NCBI GenBank assembly: GCA_947494335.1
Contig: CANLUT010000006.1
Location: 53,176 to 117,175, forward strand
Origin: Oligoflexales bacterium
GTDB taxonomy: Bacteria; Bdellovibrionota_B; Oligoflexia; Oligoflexales; RGVZ01
Length of the DNA stretch: 64,000 nt
Direction of reading: 5' to 3'
Below, piece after piece: positions 9,468 to 17,905 of this stretch. Both the position numbers and the translations under genes were made by a program. Under the pieces are notes generated by a model. It ran no database searches and was not told the DNA's origin. It saw only the letters and a program-made list of their open reading frames with translations. The stretch's first letter is position 1, and each line of letters starts with the position of its first letter.

Positions 9468-11366
9468 ATGAGCATCTGGTATCGCCGCATTATATCTCTC
9501 TTGCTTGCCTATTTTGTCCAACGGCTGCTTTTTATCGGATTTAATTTCAAAGCACTGGTAGCAATTGACGGTTTAAGGTTGGTCTCTGCGTTCTTTGACG
9601 GACTTCGCTTTGACCTCTGCATCATCGCAACCGTCAATATTCCACTTGTGGCCATCCATACACTTCGTGGTTTACCGATGATATCTCGACACCCCAAATG
9701 GCTCGATCATGCTGTCAGTTTATTATTCGTCTTAACCAATGTTCCACTCATTGTTTTCGGGGTCGTCGACAGCCATTTGGTCAGCTTTACGGGACGGCGA
9801 ATCAGTCCGGCCATTTTCGAAATTGGCGGCGATATCCGAGATCAGTCCATCGGCATCATGATACAATTTTGGTGGATCACAATACCTACCGTAGCCCTGA
9901 TTCTCATCTTCGCATGGTACACCTGGCAGAAAGATCACTCCGGCAGCACTTACAATTGGAGCTTTCTCCAAAACACTTGGCCAAAATCTGCGGGATTTAT
10001 ACTCATTGGACTTTTATTGATCCGAGGTGGCTGGCAGACCAAACCGCTAGCTCCGGCACACGCATTTAACTGGCAGCCGACAGTTTTGGCCAATATGGTT
10101 TTAAACTCTGGCATGACTGTTCTGCGCACGCCAAAGTCTGTCGCAGTGAAACGATACGATGACTTTCAGGATGTAAAGGAGATCAGGCGCATCCTGAATC
10201 CTCGTCTCGAGGGCAGGACTCCTAGTGGTATTGCCCGCGGCAAAAATGTCGTAATACTCATCGTAGAAAGCCTGGCCACTGAATATGTCGGTTTTCTAAA
10301 CCACGGAAAAGGCTACACCCCCTTTATTGATGAATTATCCAAAAAATCTATTTATTTCGAACATTCGTATGCTAACGGTCGTCGAAGTATAGATGCGATG
10401 CCCGCCATCTTTTCAGGGGTCCCTGCGTGGCGAGATCAGCCCTTTGTCACCTCCCCCTACGCTGCAAACGAGACAATGCCACTTCCAAAGACTCTGCATG
10501 AGCTAGGCTACGCGACATTATTTTTTCATGGGGCCGCCAATGGCAGCATGCACTTTGACGTGTTTTCGCGAATCGCAGGGTTTGACAAGTATATTGGAGA
10601 AAACCAATATCCTAACGCTAACGATCACGATGGGCAGTGGGGAATCTTTGACGAGCCATTTTTAAAATTTGCAGTGGACGAATTAACCACAGCAAAAGCA
10701 CCATTTTTTGCCGGAATCTTTACGCTCACGTCACACAATCCCTTCAAGATCCCTGAGAAATATTCAGGCCGCTTCCCAACTGGATCACTACCAATTCACC
10801 AAGCCATCGGCTACGCTGACTTTTCGCTGTCCGAATTTTTCAAAGCAGCCCAAAATCAGCCATGGTTTCTTAATACGATCTTTGTGATCACGGGAGACCA
10901 CACATCTTTGTCTGACAACCCCGAGTTTGATAGCATGCCGGGACGCTTTCGGGTTCCCATTATCTTCTTCGATCCGACAAACAATCTTCCGAAAATTAGT
11001 CCCCAAAAAGTCGCTAGTCACATAGACATTAAACCAACACTCATGGACTTACTCGGGGTCGATTCATCAAAATTCGGACCATTTGGCGGCCCACTATTTG
11101 CTAATGACTGGCCTGGACGCACCATCCAATCAGAATGGGATACGTGGTACTACCGCGACGGTAACGTCCAGTTGACAATTGACCCAAACAATAGAGCCTC
11201 GGCGTTTAGCATTTTGGATACGCGCCTCAAAAAAGCCGAAATGCCTACGCCTGCCTTTGATCAACAGATCATGACGCTAAAGGCTGCGCGCCAGTATTTT
11301 TCAAATGGTTTACTGGATAACAACTGGTACCCGATGGGAAGCAATCAGGTTGGCATTCGTCACTGA
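9468..11366 (+). CDS. LtaS/MdoB-family membrane phosphotransferase (sulfatase fold)
   Basis: 632 residues. Several N-terminal transmembrane helices (within about 1-195) are followed by an extracytoplasmic alkaline-phosphatase/sulfatase domain from about residue 255. Metal and active-site landmarks: IVESLATEYVG (metal-binding Glu), GRRSIDAMPAIFSG with Ser307 in the position where LtaS has its nucleophilic Thr, and ITGDHTSLSD (metal-binding Asp/His). The family transfers phosphoglycerol or phosphoethanolamine groups from lipids to polymers or glycans. The gene follows rodA by 20 nt and looks like the last gene of the rod operon, so a cell-envelope modification role is likely; the real substrate cannot be told from sequence. 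Confidence 0.85.
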   Translation: MSIWYRRIISLLLAYFVQRLLFIGFNFKALVAIDGLRLVSAFFDGLRFDLCIIATVNIPLVAIHTLRGLPMISRHPKWLDHAVSLLFVLTNVPLIVFGVVDSHLVSFTGRRISPAIFEIGGDIRDQSIGIMIQFWWITIPTVALILIFAWYTWQKDHSGSTYNWSFLQNTWPKSAGFILIGLLLIRGGWQTKPLAPAHAFNWQPTVLANMVLNSGMTVLRTPKSVAVKRYDDFQDVKEIRRILNPRLEGRTPSGIARGKNVVILIVESLATEYVGFLNHGKGYTPFIDELSKKSIYFEHSYANGRRSIDAMPAIFSGVPAWRDQPFVTSPYAANETMPLPKTLHELGYATLFFHGAANGSMHFDVFSRIAGFDKYIGENQYPNANDHDGQWGIFDEPFLKFAVDELTTAKAPFFAGIFTLTSHNPFKIPEKYSGRFPTGSLPIHQAIGYADFSLSEFFKAAQNQPWFLNTIFVITGDHTSLSDNPEFDSMPGRFRVPIIFFDPTNNLPKISPQKVASHIDIKPTLMDLLGVDSSKFGPFGGPLFANDWPGRTIQSEWDTWYYRDGNVQLTIDPNNRASAFSILDTRLKKAEMPTPAFDQQIMTLKAARQYFSNGLLDNNWYPMGSNQVGIRH

Positions 11367-11376
11367 TGAATCAGCC

Positions 11377-12588
11377 CTAACGTTGAAGCTTTAAAACCCG
11401 CCCATACCGCGAATAAATCCCCATCGTCATCATCAAAAAAATCACCGCAGAAACGAGCACGGCTGTTGGCTCAGAAAATCGCTCCGCTAGCTGACCAATG
11501 ATGAGTCCACCAACAGGCATTAATCCGAAAAACGTCAAACTGAAGATACTCGCCACACGTCCACGCAGGCGATCCTCAACCTCAGAATGGAGAATACTAT
11601 TCGATAGATTCAGAGTCATAATTTGAGCCACACCAAGTAAAGCTACAAAAAAAACTGATACAGGCAGAGTCTTCGTAAGAGAAAATCCCAATAAAGCCAG
11701 GGGCAGAAGACCAGCACTCGCGTTAATAAGTCGTCCACGTGCGAGCGTCGAAGCAAAATAGGCAACCGTGACTGCAGCAACAACGGCACCAACTCCGCGA
11801 CTTGCCTGCAAATAGCCTGCAACACGGGCATCACCATGTAGCTGCTCAACCGCCCACGCTGGAAAAATAGTGACAACAGACACTCCAAAAAGACTCAGTG
11901 CTGCAGCCATCGCCACTAATGCCCCGATAATGGGATGATTCTTGACGTAATCAACTCCCTCTTTCATCTGCCCCAGCAATGAACCCTGCAAGGAGTGTTT
12001 AACTGCGCCTTGCGACTGAATCTTGAATAAAGCAACTAGGACAGCCACAAAAGATAACGCATTGATTCCAAAACACCATACGGGCCCATAGAGGACATAG
12101 ATGATACCAGCTAAAGCTGGTCCGATGGCTGCACCGGTATTAAAAAGCGTCGCATTTAGCGCAAACGCATTGGTCAAATCCTTGCGGTCAACCAATTCGC
12201 TGGCGAGGGACTGCCTCGCCGGAGCATCGAAACTGTTGGCTGCGCCCTGAAGCGCTGACAAGACGAGTAAATGCCAGGGCAGCAATAGTTGGAAGTATGT
12301 TAAAGCAACCATGATAACAGCCAGGATCATCATAAATACCTGACTATAAATCAAAACGCGGCGCCTGGAAAAACGATCAACCACAGCCCCCGCCACAAGC
12401 ATTAACGCCCACGATGGTGCGCCATTAGCAAATGCCAGCCAACCAAGGAAGGCGGGAGACTTGGTCATTTCAAATGCAAGGTAGGCCTGGGCTGTGGTCT
12501 GCATCCACGTCCCAGCTAGTGATATAAGCTGCCCAAAAAACCATAGCCGATAATTTCGATACTGCAACGATGCAAAAGCAGGATTCAA
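11377..12588 (-). CDS. MFS exporter, EntS-like (DHA3) family
   Basis: 403 residues, about 11-12 hydrophobic segments. The N-terminal FASLQYRNYRLWFFGQLISLAGTWMQ and the ALQGAANSFDAPARQSL motif are typical of the EntS/MFS_3 group of drug or siderophore exporters. Proton-driven export of a small molecule across the inner membrane is likely; the substrate is unknown. It starts with TTG at 12588, with GGAG five nucleotides upstream, only 10 nt after the peroxidase gene, suggesting one transcript. It converges on the LtaS-like gene with a 10-nt gap and no terminator. Confidence 0.85.
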   Translation of the reverse strand: MNPAFASLQYRNYRLWFFGQLISLAGTWMQTTAQAYLAFEMTKSPAFLGWLAFANGAPSWALMLVAGAVVDRFSRRRVLIYSQVFMMILAVIMVALTYFQLLLPWHLLVLSALQGAANSFDAPARQSLASELVDRKDLTNAFALNATLFNTGAAIGPALAGIIYVLYGPVWCFGINALSFVAVLVALFKIQSQGAVKHSLQGSLLGQMKEGVDYVKNHPIIGALVAMAAALSLFGVSVVTIFPAWAVEQLHGDARVAGYLQASRGVGAVVAAVTVAYFASTLARGRLINASAGLLPLALLGFSLTKTLPVSVFFVALLGVAQIMTLNLSNSILHSEVEDRLRGRVASIFSLTFFGLMPVGGLIIGQLAERFSEPTAVLVSAVIFLMMTMGIYSRYGRVLKLQR

Positions 12589-12598
12589 TCAGACTCCA

Positions 12599-13663
12599 TT
12601 ACTGCGGAGTCACAGATGTGCCCATGGTTTTGCTGAGGCGTGGCATCGTCTGCTCCGGAACAGTTCCAGTCAATGATACCAAGAAATTATAAATGTCATC
12701 TACTTCGTTTGCAGAAAGATTTTTATTTAGCTGAGTTTTTGCCATCACGCGAATAGCTTCCTGCAGCGTCAGAACTTTTCCATTATGAAAGTAAGGAGCT
12801 GTCGTTGCTACATTGCGAAGCGTTGGAACGCGGAACATGTGAGCATCCGCAATATCTTTGGTAACAGTCTTACGTCCTTCGTCCGCCATAAGGTCATACT
12901 TTTTCACATAGTCGTTGTCGGTGAACGTCGGAAAGCGCTGAAAGAACGCCGTGCCAACTGGTAATTTTGGGCCCGAAAATGCTGGGCCAGAATGACAACT
13001 AGTACAGCCAAGTTCGTTCATCGCCGTAAAGCCACGCTTAGCAGAAGCAGAGATTGCATGGTCGTCACCTTTTGCCCAACGGTCAAACGGACTATTTGGG
13101 GTGATCAAGGTGCGCTCGTAGGCTGCGATCGCCTTAGCGACGTTATTGATATTGAGCGCATCTCGACTGCCAAATGCTTTAGTGAAAAGCTCCTGATAAC
13201 CATCAATTTGTTTTAGTCGGGCGACGACAGCGTCGTTACTTTCCATGGCCATTTCTACCGGATTGGTAAGAGGACCGGTTGCTTGATCTTCCAGGGTGGT
13301 TTTCCGTCCATCCCACATCAGAGCGGACAAAAATGCAGCGTTGAAGACCGTTGGTGAACTGCGACCACCCAACTGACCGCCAACACCTGCGGACACTGCA
13401 CGATTATCTGTGCCTGATGACATCACATTATGGCAACTGTTACAGGAAACGGTTCCATCTTTGGAAATTCTTGGATCAAAGAAAAGCTGTTTGCCCAATT
13501 CAATTTTATGCGTGTTAGAAATATTATCTTTGGGCTGTGGGGCCTTTAGAGGCAACACAAATGATAGAGCTAGTTTTTGTTCCGCAGTAAGTGGACGCGA
13601 GAGAGCGGAATCTGCAATTAAAACTCCAACAAGAGCCAGGAATATTTTTCTTGTAGCAAACAT
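12599..13663 (-). CDS. Di-haem cytochrome c peroxidase (CcpA/MauG family)
   Basis: 354 residues with a signal peptide (about 1-23). Two c-type haem motifs: CNSCH (Cys74-His78) and CTSCH (near residue 220). LGKQLFFDPRISKDGTVSCNSCH and the later FRVPTLRNVATTAPYFHNG are typical of bacterial cytochrome c peroxidases, periplasmic enzymes that reduce hydrogen peroxide with electrons from cytochromes. AGGAG lies 9 nt before the ATG at 13663 and 6 nt before a GTG at 13666, so either may be used. Likely cotranscribed with the downstream MFS gene. Confidence 0.93.
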   Translation of the reverse strand: MFATRKIFLALVGVLIADSALSRPLTAEQKLALSFVLPLKAPQPKDNISNTHKIELGKQLFFDPRISKDGTVSCNSCHNVMSSGTDNRAVSAGVGGQLGGRSSPTVFNAAFLSALMWDGRKTTLEDQATGPLTNPVEMAMESNDAVVARLKQIDGYQELFTKAFGSRDALNINNVAKAIAAYERTLITPNSPFDRWAKGDDHAISASAKRGFTAMNELGCTSCHSGPAFSGPKLPVGTAFFQRFPTFTDNDYVKKYDLMADEGRKTVTKDIADAHMFRVPTLRNVATTAPYFHNGKVLTLQEAIRVMAKTQLNKNLSANEVDDIYNFLVSLTGTVPEQTMPRLSKTMGTSVTPQ

Positions 13664-13749
13664 CACGACGTCTCCTCTTCTAACAATAATAACCTAAAAC
13701 TTCGCCTCCGATACCATGATCGCAATCGCTCTGTCGACAAAAAGGCAAT

Positions 13750-13773
13750 AAAAAACCGGCCACTATGGCCGGT
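13750..13773 (-). terminator. Rho-independent terminator after tatA
   Basis: On the minus strand ACCGGCCA / TGGCCGGT form a perfect 8-bp stem with a 3-nt loop, followed directly by six T residues. It sits 25 nt past the tatA stop. Confidence 0.9.
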
Positions 13774-13797
13774 CTTTGAATCATTACACTCTGCTCG

Positions 13798-14001
13798 TTA
13801 TGCCTTTGGCTCGGAGGACACGGGATTCTGCTGTCCGCTCGTAATCTGAGTTTTTTGCTGATCTGGTCCGCCAACAGCTTTTTTAAACTCACGAATAGCC
13901 TCTCCCATGCCTTTAGCAAGCTCTGGTAGACGACGCGGCCCAAACAACAAAATTACCACTGCGAGAACGATCAACCAGTGAACAAGGGACATGCTACCCA
14001 T
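13798..14001 (-). CDS. tatA: Twin-arginine translocase subunit TatA/E
   Basis: 67 residues. A single N-terminal transmembrane helix (LVHWLIVLAVVILLF), the hinge FGPRRLPELAKGMGEAIREFKKA and a short polar tail match TatA/TatE. It forms the pore component of the Tat system, which exports folded proteins with twin-arginine signals; one such substrate (29696-30862) is in this window. Start ATG at 14001 has GGAGG six nt upstream; a second ATG three codons later is the alternative. No tatB or tatC nearby; the gene is transcribed alone between its own promoter and terminator. Confidence 0.95.
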   Translation of the reverse strand: MGSMSLVHWLIVLAVVILLFGPRRLPELAKGMGEAIREFKKAVGGPDQQKTQITSGQQNPVSSEPKA

Positions 14002-14036
14002 TACAGACCTCCTAGAGTCTAAAACCTGTGCTCATA

Positions 14037-14064
14037 CATCTATCACAGGACCAATCCGTGTCAA
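14037..14064 (-). promoter_or_regulatory. Candidate tatA promoter
   Basis: On the minus strand a perfect -35 TTGACA (14059-14064) is followed after 16 nt by a weak -10 TAGATG (14037-14042). It lies just beyond the speD stop codon and about 40 nt before tatA. Confidence 0.4.
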
Positions 14065-14071
14065 CCAACAA

Positions 14072-14848
14072 TCAGTCCGGCCAGTTGTGGAGAATGCCGC
14101 GCATTTCTCTATTAATTTCAGCCATATACCCTTGCACCGCTGGATCTTTTGGGTCAACCTTTGCGGGGAAGTAGGTCTGAACATCCTGATTTACCCGCAG
14201 CATTTTGGTTTGCCAAATATTGTCCGACTGCAGGGACAAGTCCACACAGTAGTAGTCTTTCAAGATTTTCGGCTCAATAAAATCCTGAATACTCGTGACC
14301 TTGTGATCGCGGAATACGCGACGACCCTCTGAATCCCTTGTAAACCCGCGCACGACATAGTCGATCACAACAACATCATTGTCGAAGTTTTCCATCATGT
14401 AATTCAGAGCGCGTAAGGGTGTGATTTCGCCGCAGGTGGCGATGTCGATATCGATACGGAACGTACAGATGCTGCCACCGCTGTGAAAATCCGGATATGT
14501 ATGTGCACAGATGTGACTTTTGTCGAGATGCATGGCTTTGAACGTGGCCACATCCGGACTTGCACCACCACCGGCAATGTCGCTCATCAGCACCATGGAG
14601 CTCGCGCCCCATGGATCATAATTCTGATCACTGACAGCCAAGACTTTCGCTTCGATGATGTCACAAATACCCTTGAGAATATTGGTGACGCGCTCGGCGT
14701 TGTACTTCTCGGAAATATACTTCACATACGACAAGCGCTCGGTCTCGTTACGAGCCACACAGAAGTCGTACAAATTGAAACTTAAGGCCTTAGTGAGGTT
14801 ATTAAACCCCACCAGCTTATAATCGCCAAACGGCTCGATGCGCTTCAT
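14072..14848 (-). CDS. speD: S-adenosylmethionine decarboxylase proenzyme, E. coli type
   Basis: 258 residues. Provides decarboxylated SAM for spermidine synthesis. Close to E. coli SpeD along its whole length: GFNNLTKALSF near the start, the processing site HLDKSHIC with Ser111 (the residue converted to the pyruvoyl cofactor by cleavage at Lys-Ser), HTYP, CTFRIDIDIATCG and DYVVRGFTRD. I chose the ATG at 14848 rather than the upstream GTG at 14887 because it gives the normal family length; a run of eight G on the coding strand (complement of 14853-14860) serves as its purine tract. A polyamine transporter is encoded about 16 kb away. Confidence 0.93.
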   Translation of the reverse strand: MKRIEPFGDYKLVGFNNLTKALSFNLYDFCVARNETERLSYVKYISEKYNAERVTNILKGICDIIEAKVLAVSDQNYDPWGASSMVLMSDIAGGGASPDVATFKAMHLDKSHICAHTYPDFHSGGSICTFRIDIDIATCGEITPLRALNYMMENFDNDVVVIDYVVRGFTRDSEGRRVFRDHKVTSIQDFIEPKILKDYYCVDLSLQSDNIWQTKMLRVNQDVQTYFPAKVDPKDPAVQGYMAEINREMRGILHNWPD

Positions 14849-15060
14849 GAATCCCCCCCCGCAGGTTACTCGAAAAAGAGGTTCCACTATCTAAAACAGT
14901 AGAGCCCGCCGATTTAGCACGATCACCCCATAAATGCACCAAAATTATGGACATTTTTTCCCTAAAACCTGAATTTTTGAGCTGATCCGCGGAAGGCTGC
15001 TGTATACTGGGAGCCTAAAAGAAAAAAATCATCAATTACGGCAAATTAGAGGCATATTCG

Positions 15061-15915
15061 ATGGGACCGACAAACTTTGAAATGCGCAGGCCAGAAAATC
15101 GTATTGTGCACGTTCGCTGCTGGCAACCCTCCGATCGCCACGTCGAGGGTGTTGTCGTCTTAATTCATGGCCTAGGTGAACACTCAGGACGATACACACA
15201 TTGGGCTGCAAAATTCTGTAACCAAGGGTTTGCCGTTTATGCCTTGGACCTTGCTGGCCACGGCCGCTCAAGTGGAAAGCGTGGACACATTGCAAGTTTT
15301 GGCGGGCTTTATGACGACGTTGCTGAGCTAGTCACGATTGCTCGTAAAAACCATCCGGATGCTCCCATCCATATCTATGGACACAGCATGGGCGGTGCTA
15401 TCGCTTTGGGGGCGGCCATCAATCGTCCACTTTGTCAAACCACGCTCATCACAACAGGCCCTGCTATTGCTCCGGGGTTTGAACCACCGGCATGGAAAAT
15501 ATCCCTGGCGAAGTTTTTAGACCGCTGGGCACCGGGACTCGTCTTAGGAAATGAGCTAGATATTCAGGGCATCTCACAAGATCCTAAAGTTGTTGCTGCC
15601 TACAAACGCGACCCCTTGGTCCACAGCAAACTAAGTGTGAGATGGTTTAACGATTGGCTCCGCTGTGTTGAGCAGATCAAAACCCGTGGACCAAAGGAGA
15701 TCACCTCACCGGTGCTTATCGTTCACGGGGCTAAAGACAAGTTAACGTCCCCTCGCGCATCCGAGGACCTCAGCCGAAGCATGGGCGAGCGGGTGACCTT
15801 CAAATTATGGCCTAATGACCTCCATGAGTTACATAACGAACCGGACCATGACCAGGTATTTAACTTTATCCAGAGCTGGATCCGCTCGACCATGAAGGAA
15901 ACGGGCTCCACCTAA
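15061..15915 (+). CDS. Monoacylglycerol-lipase-like alpha/beta hydrolase
   Basis: 284 residues, no signal peptide. Hydrolase_4/monoglyceride lipase family: oxyanion region LIHGLGEHSGRY, LAGHGRSSG, nucleophile elbow GHSMGG with Ser109, an Asp in HGAKDKLTSP and a His in LHELHNEP complete the triad. Probably a cytoplasmic lysophospholipase or monoacylglycerol lipase. AGAGG lies 8 nt before the ATG; TATACT at 15003-15008 is a possible -10 box without a good -35. Monocistronic by position. Confidence 0.88.
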   Translation: MGPTNFEMRRPENRIVHVRCWQPSDRHVEGVVVLIHGLGEHSGRYTHWAAKFCNQGFAVYALDLAGHGRSSGKRGHIASFGGLYDDVAELVTIARKNHPDAPIHIYGHSMGGAIALGAAINRPLCQTTLITTGPAIAPGFEPPAWKISLAKFLDRWAPGLVLGNELDIQGISQDPKVVAAYKRDPLVHSKLSVRWFNDWLRCVEQIKTRGPKEITSPVLIVHGAKDKLTSPRASEDLSRSMGERVTFKLWPNDLHELHNEPDHDQVFNFIQSWIRSTMKETGST

Positions 15916-16031
15916 GCACTCATAAAAACCATAAATTACAGGCCTTTATCATTTAGGCGCATATTTTTTATTCAGAATTGTTCAGAGTTACTAGCTTTGT
16001 ATTGAAAAGCGTGTATATTGCCGGCTCAATC

Positions 16032-16049
16032 AATCTCCTACCGGAGATT
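16032..16049 (+). promoter_or_regulatory. 5'-UTR hairpin upstream of the RRM gene
   Basis: AATCTCC (16032-16038) and GGAGATT (16043-16049) form a perfect 7-bp stem with a TACC loop. The GGAG in the 3' arm is the natural ribosome-binding site for an ATG at 16053 that opens a 37-codon frame ending at 16166, overlapping the start of the RRM gene. The hairpin could hide that site. Confidence 0.4.
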
Positions 16050-16116
16050 CTGATGGATTGGTTCACAGTGAATGTGGTCCCTCAGAAGTCTTGGAGGAGG
16101 AAAAAGGGGTTTTTTT

Positions 16117-16419
16117 ATGGGCAAGAAATTATACGTGGGCGGCATTTCTTACAGTACGACAGATGATGGACTTCACGCGCTGTTTTCCAGCGTTGGAACT
16201 GTCGAGAGCGCCAAAATTGTCATGGATCGTGACACTGGTCGCAGCAAAGGTTTCGGATTCGTCGAGATGGCTACCGAAGCTGAAGCAAATGCAGCAATTC
16301 AAAAACTAAATGGATCTGAGGCTGATGGCCGCAGGCTAACCGTCAACGAGGCACGTCCTCAAGCTCCTCGCGATAATCGCGGCGGCGGCGGCGGCGGTGG
16401 TGGTCGTAATCGCTGGTAA
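16117..16419 (+). CDS. Glycine-tailed RRM RNA-binding protein
   Basis: 100 residues. A single RNA-recognition motif with RNP2 KLYVGGIS near the N-terminus and RNP1 KGFGFVEM near residue 50, then a short tail ending in an eight-glycine run and RNRW. This matches small bacterial RRM proteins such as cyanobacterial Rbp proteins, which bind mRNA and are often induced by cold. The ATG at 16117 follows AGGAGG and AAGGGG but with a run of seven T between; a GTG at 16072 in the same frame would add 15 non-RRM residues and is rejected. A strong terminator follows. The preceding 200 nt hold no other gene but contain a hairpin and a short overlapping frame. Confidence 0.92.
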   Translation: MGKKLYVGGISYSTTDDGLHALFSSVGTVESAKIVMDRDTGRSKGFGFVEMATEAEANAAIQKLNGSEADGRRLTVNEARPQAPRDNRGGGGGGGGRNRW

Positions 16420-16463
16420 TTTAAATTGAGTCGTGTCAAATCGACTCAAAGCGAATTCAGAAA

Positions 16464-16497
16464 AGGGCCGAGAGACGTATCTCTCGGCCCTTTTTTT
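16464..16497 (+). terminator. Strong bidirectional terminator
   Basis: AGGGCCGAGAGA / TCTCTCGGCCCT is a perfect 12-bp stem with a CGTA loop, followed by seven T on the plus strand and preceded by four A, which give a short T-run on the minus strand. It ends the RRM gene and can also serve the converging gene at 16547-17104. Confidence 0.93.
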
Positions 16498-16546
16498 AAA
16501 ACTGTTCTTTCATCGGTAAGGAGTGTCCAAAACACCAGATGTCGTC

Positions 16547-17104
16547 TTAAGTCCGATCCTGAGTCAGGGTCAGAGTCATTAAAACGGGATCTCCATTTTC
16601 CTTCCTGCCGCGAATCTTCACTGAATTTGAATCCATCAAATGGGGTAAAAGGTACTCAACCTTCTCCACTCCAAAATCAAAAACAATATGATCGTCATTT
16701 TCTATAATCACGTCGTGCGGCAATTTGCACTCAGACTTCGACAAACCATCTGCGGTTCGAATGATAACTCGCAAAAGATCTGGACCGATCGCGATTGACT
16801 TCAACCACGAATACCCTTGATCATGTCGAATATCCAGCGCCAGCATTTCATCAGAGGTTAGAGCAAATACTTTTTGAGACTCTGACATCTTAATTTTCGT
16901 AAGCTGTGCTCGCTCTACAACATCATCGTGGATCTCAGCAGAAAGATTATAGTGCCGATATAACGCATGCAGCCTACAAGACTCACCAAACGAATCGTAC
17001 TTCAAGTCAACTCGCAAGCCAACATTGAACAGCTCACCAGCTGCAGCCATTTGACTCATCAACGCCAGGAGCATTAGAACGTATTTGACATTAGAACCAA
17101 ACAT
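16547..17104 (-). CDS. Secreted protein of unknown function
   Basis: 185 residues. I do not recognise the family. The N-terminus (MFGSNVKYVLMLLALMSQMAAAG) is a clean signal peptide, so the mature protein of about 165 residues is periplasmic or secreted. The rest is mixed alpha/beta with two cysteines (about 55 and 133) that could pair. The ATG at 17104 has AGGGAGG six nt upstream; an upstream start at 17140 has no such site. It has its own start and shares the bidirectional terminator with the RRM gene. Confidence 0.7.
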   Translation of the reverse strand: MFGSNVKYVLMLLALMSQMAAAGELFNVGLRVDLKYDSFGESCRLHALYRHYNLSAEIHDDVVERAQLTKIKMSESQKVFALTSDEMLALDIRHDQGYSWLKSIAIGPDLLRVIIRTADGLSKSECKLPHDVIIENDDHIVFDFGVEKVEYLLPHLMDSNSVKIRGRKENGDPVLMTLTLTQDRT

Positions 17105-17228
17105 GCTGTGCCTCCCTATGAAAACTTTTAACGATGGCAAACGAACGCCTCGCTTTGCACAGCTTCTAGCTCAAACGAAAGACAAGAAAAAATCGATAAA
17201 TAATCAATAGTGATTACTTTTAAACAAA

Positions 17229-17254
17229 TAAAAAGGGCCGAGACCCTTCGGCCC
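17229..17254 (-). terminator. Rho-independent terminator
   Basis: On the minus strand GGGCCGA / TCGGCCC form a 7-bp stem with a six-nt loop, followed by TTTTTTATTTG. It lies about 20 nt past the stop of the tyrosine-rich protein gene. Confidence 0.85.
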
Positions 17255-17273
17255 CGGCCCAGCAAACCTGTGT

Positions 17274-17798
17274 CTACCACGCTGATGGATAATAGTAATA
17301 GCGGTAACCCCACGCTGAGTTAGCGCCGTAATTGTATGGATCATAGTAATGATAATAGTACGGTGATCCATAGCCATATGTGTAACCGTTGTAGTAGTAG
17401 GTCGGCCAATATCCCGAGTAGTAATAGGGCGAGTACCATCCGTAGTTAGCCCACCGCCATGCATTCCAGCCCCAAAGCAGTCCACGCGTGGATGAATCTC
17501 CAGAGGTGCTTGAATCAAGCGCATGCGAAGCACTCACATCGAATCCCCTATTCCAAACCTCCCGAAGCCCGGACGGTTCGTTTTTATTGAGATCCTCGCC
17601 AACGATTCGCAACTGCGCCTCCGACAAAAGCTCGCGCCCCTGATTGTCAATTGGCACCCGAATCATCGCACCTTTAGATGCCTGAACCGCAACGACCATG
17701 GCATTAGAATCCTCAGATGAAAATCCGTGAGCTGATATCAGCCCAACACTGACGCCTACAAAACCCAAGTATAAAAGTAAGCTCCTCGCAAATTTCAT
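17274..17798 (-). CDS. Secreted tyrosine-rich protein
   Basis: 174 residues with a signal peptide (about 1-25). The middle section is an ordinary polar domain (about 30-100). The last 65 or so residues are low complexity, dominated by Tyr, Trp, Gly, Ser and Asn (runs such as SPYYYSGYWPTYYYNGY). Such aromatic tails occur in secreted or surface proteins that self-associate, but no function can be assigned. The ATG at 17798 has a perfect AAAGGAGAT site; an ATG five codons upstream is less likely. Own terminator downstream. Confidence 0.75.
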   Translation of the reverse strand: MKFARSLLLYLGFVGVSVGLISAHGFSSEDSNAMVVAVQASKGAMIRVPIDNQGRELLSEAQLRIVGEDLNKNEPSGLREVWNRGFDVSASHALDSSTSGDSSTRGLLWGWNAWRWANYGWYSPYYYSGYWPTYYYNGYTYGYGSPYYYHYYDPYNYGANSAWGYRYYYYPSAW

Positions 17799-17905
17799 GT
17801 TATCTCCTTTCATGTTACCTATTCAAAAAATCGGAGAAAGCGGTCTCCAAGTCCGAGAGATACGCCCCAACAATAAATAAGACAATACGCACGACACTGG
17901 ATGGA

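Noticed and set aside
13680-13943. 87-codon minus-strand frame over tatA
   Set aside because: Out of frame with tatA and crosses its terminator.
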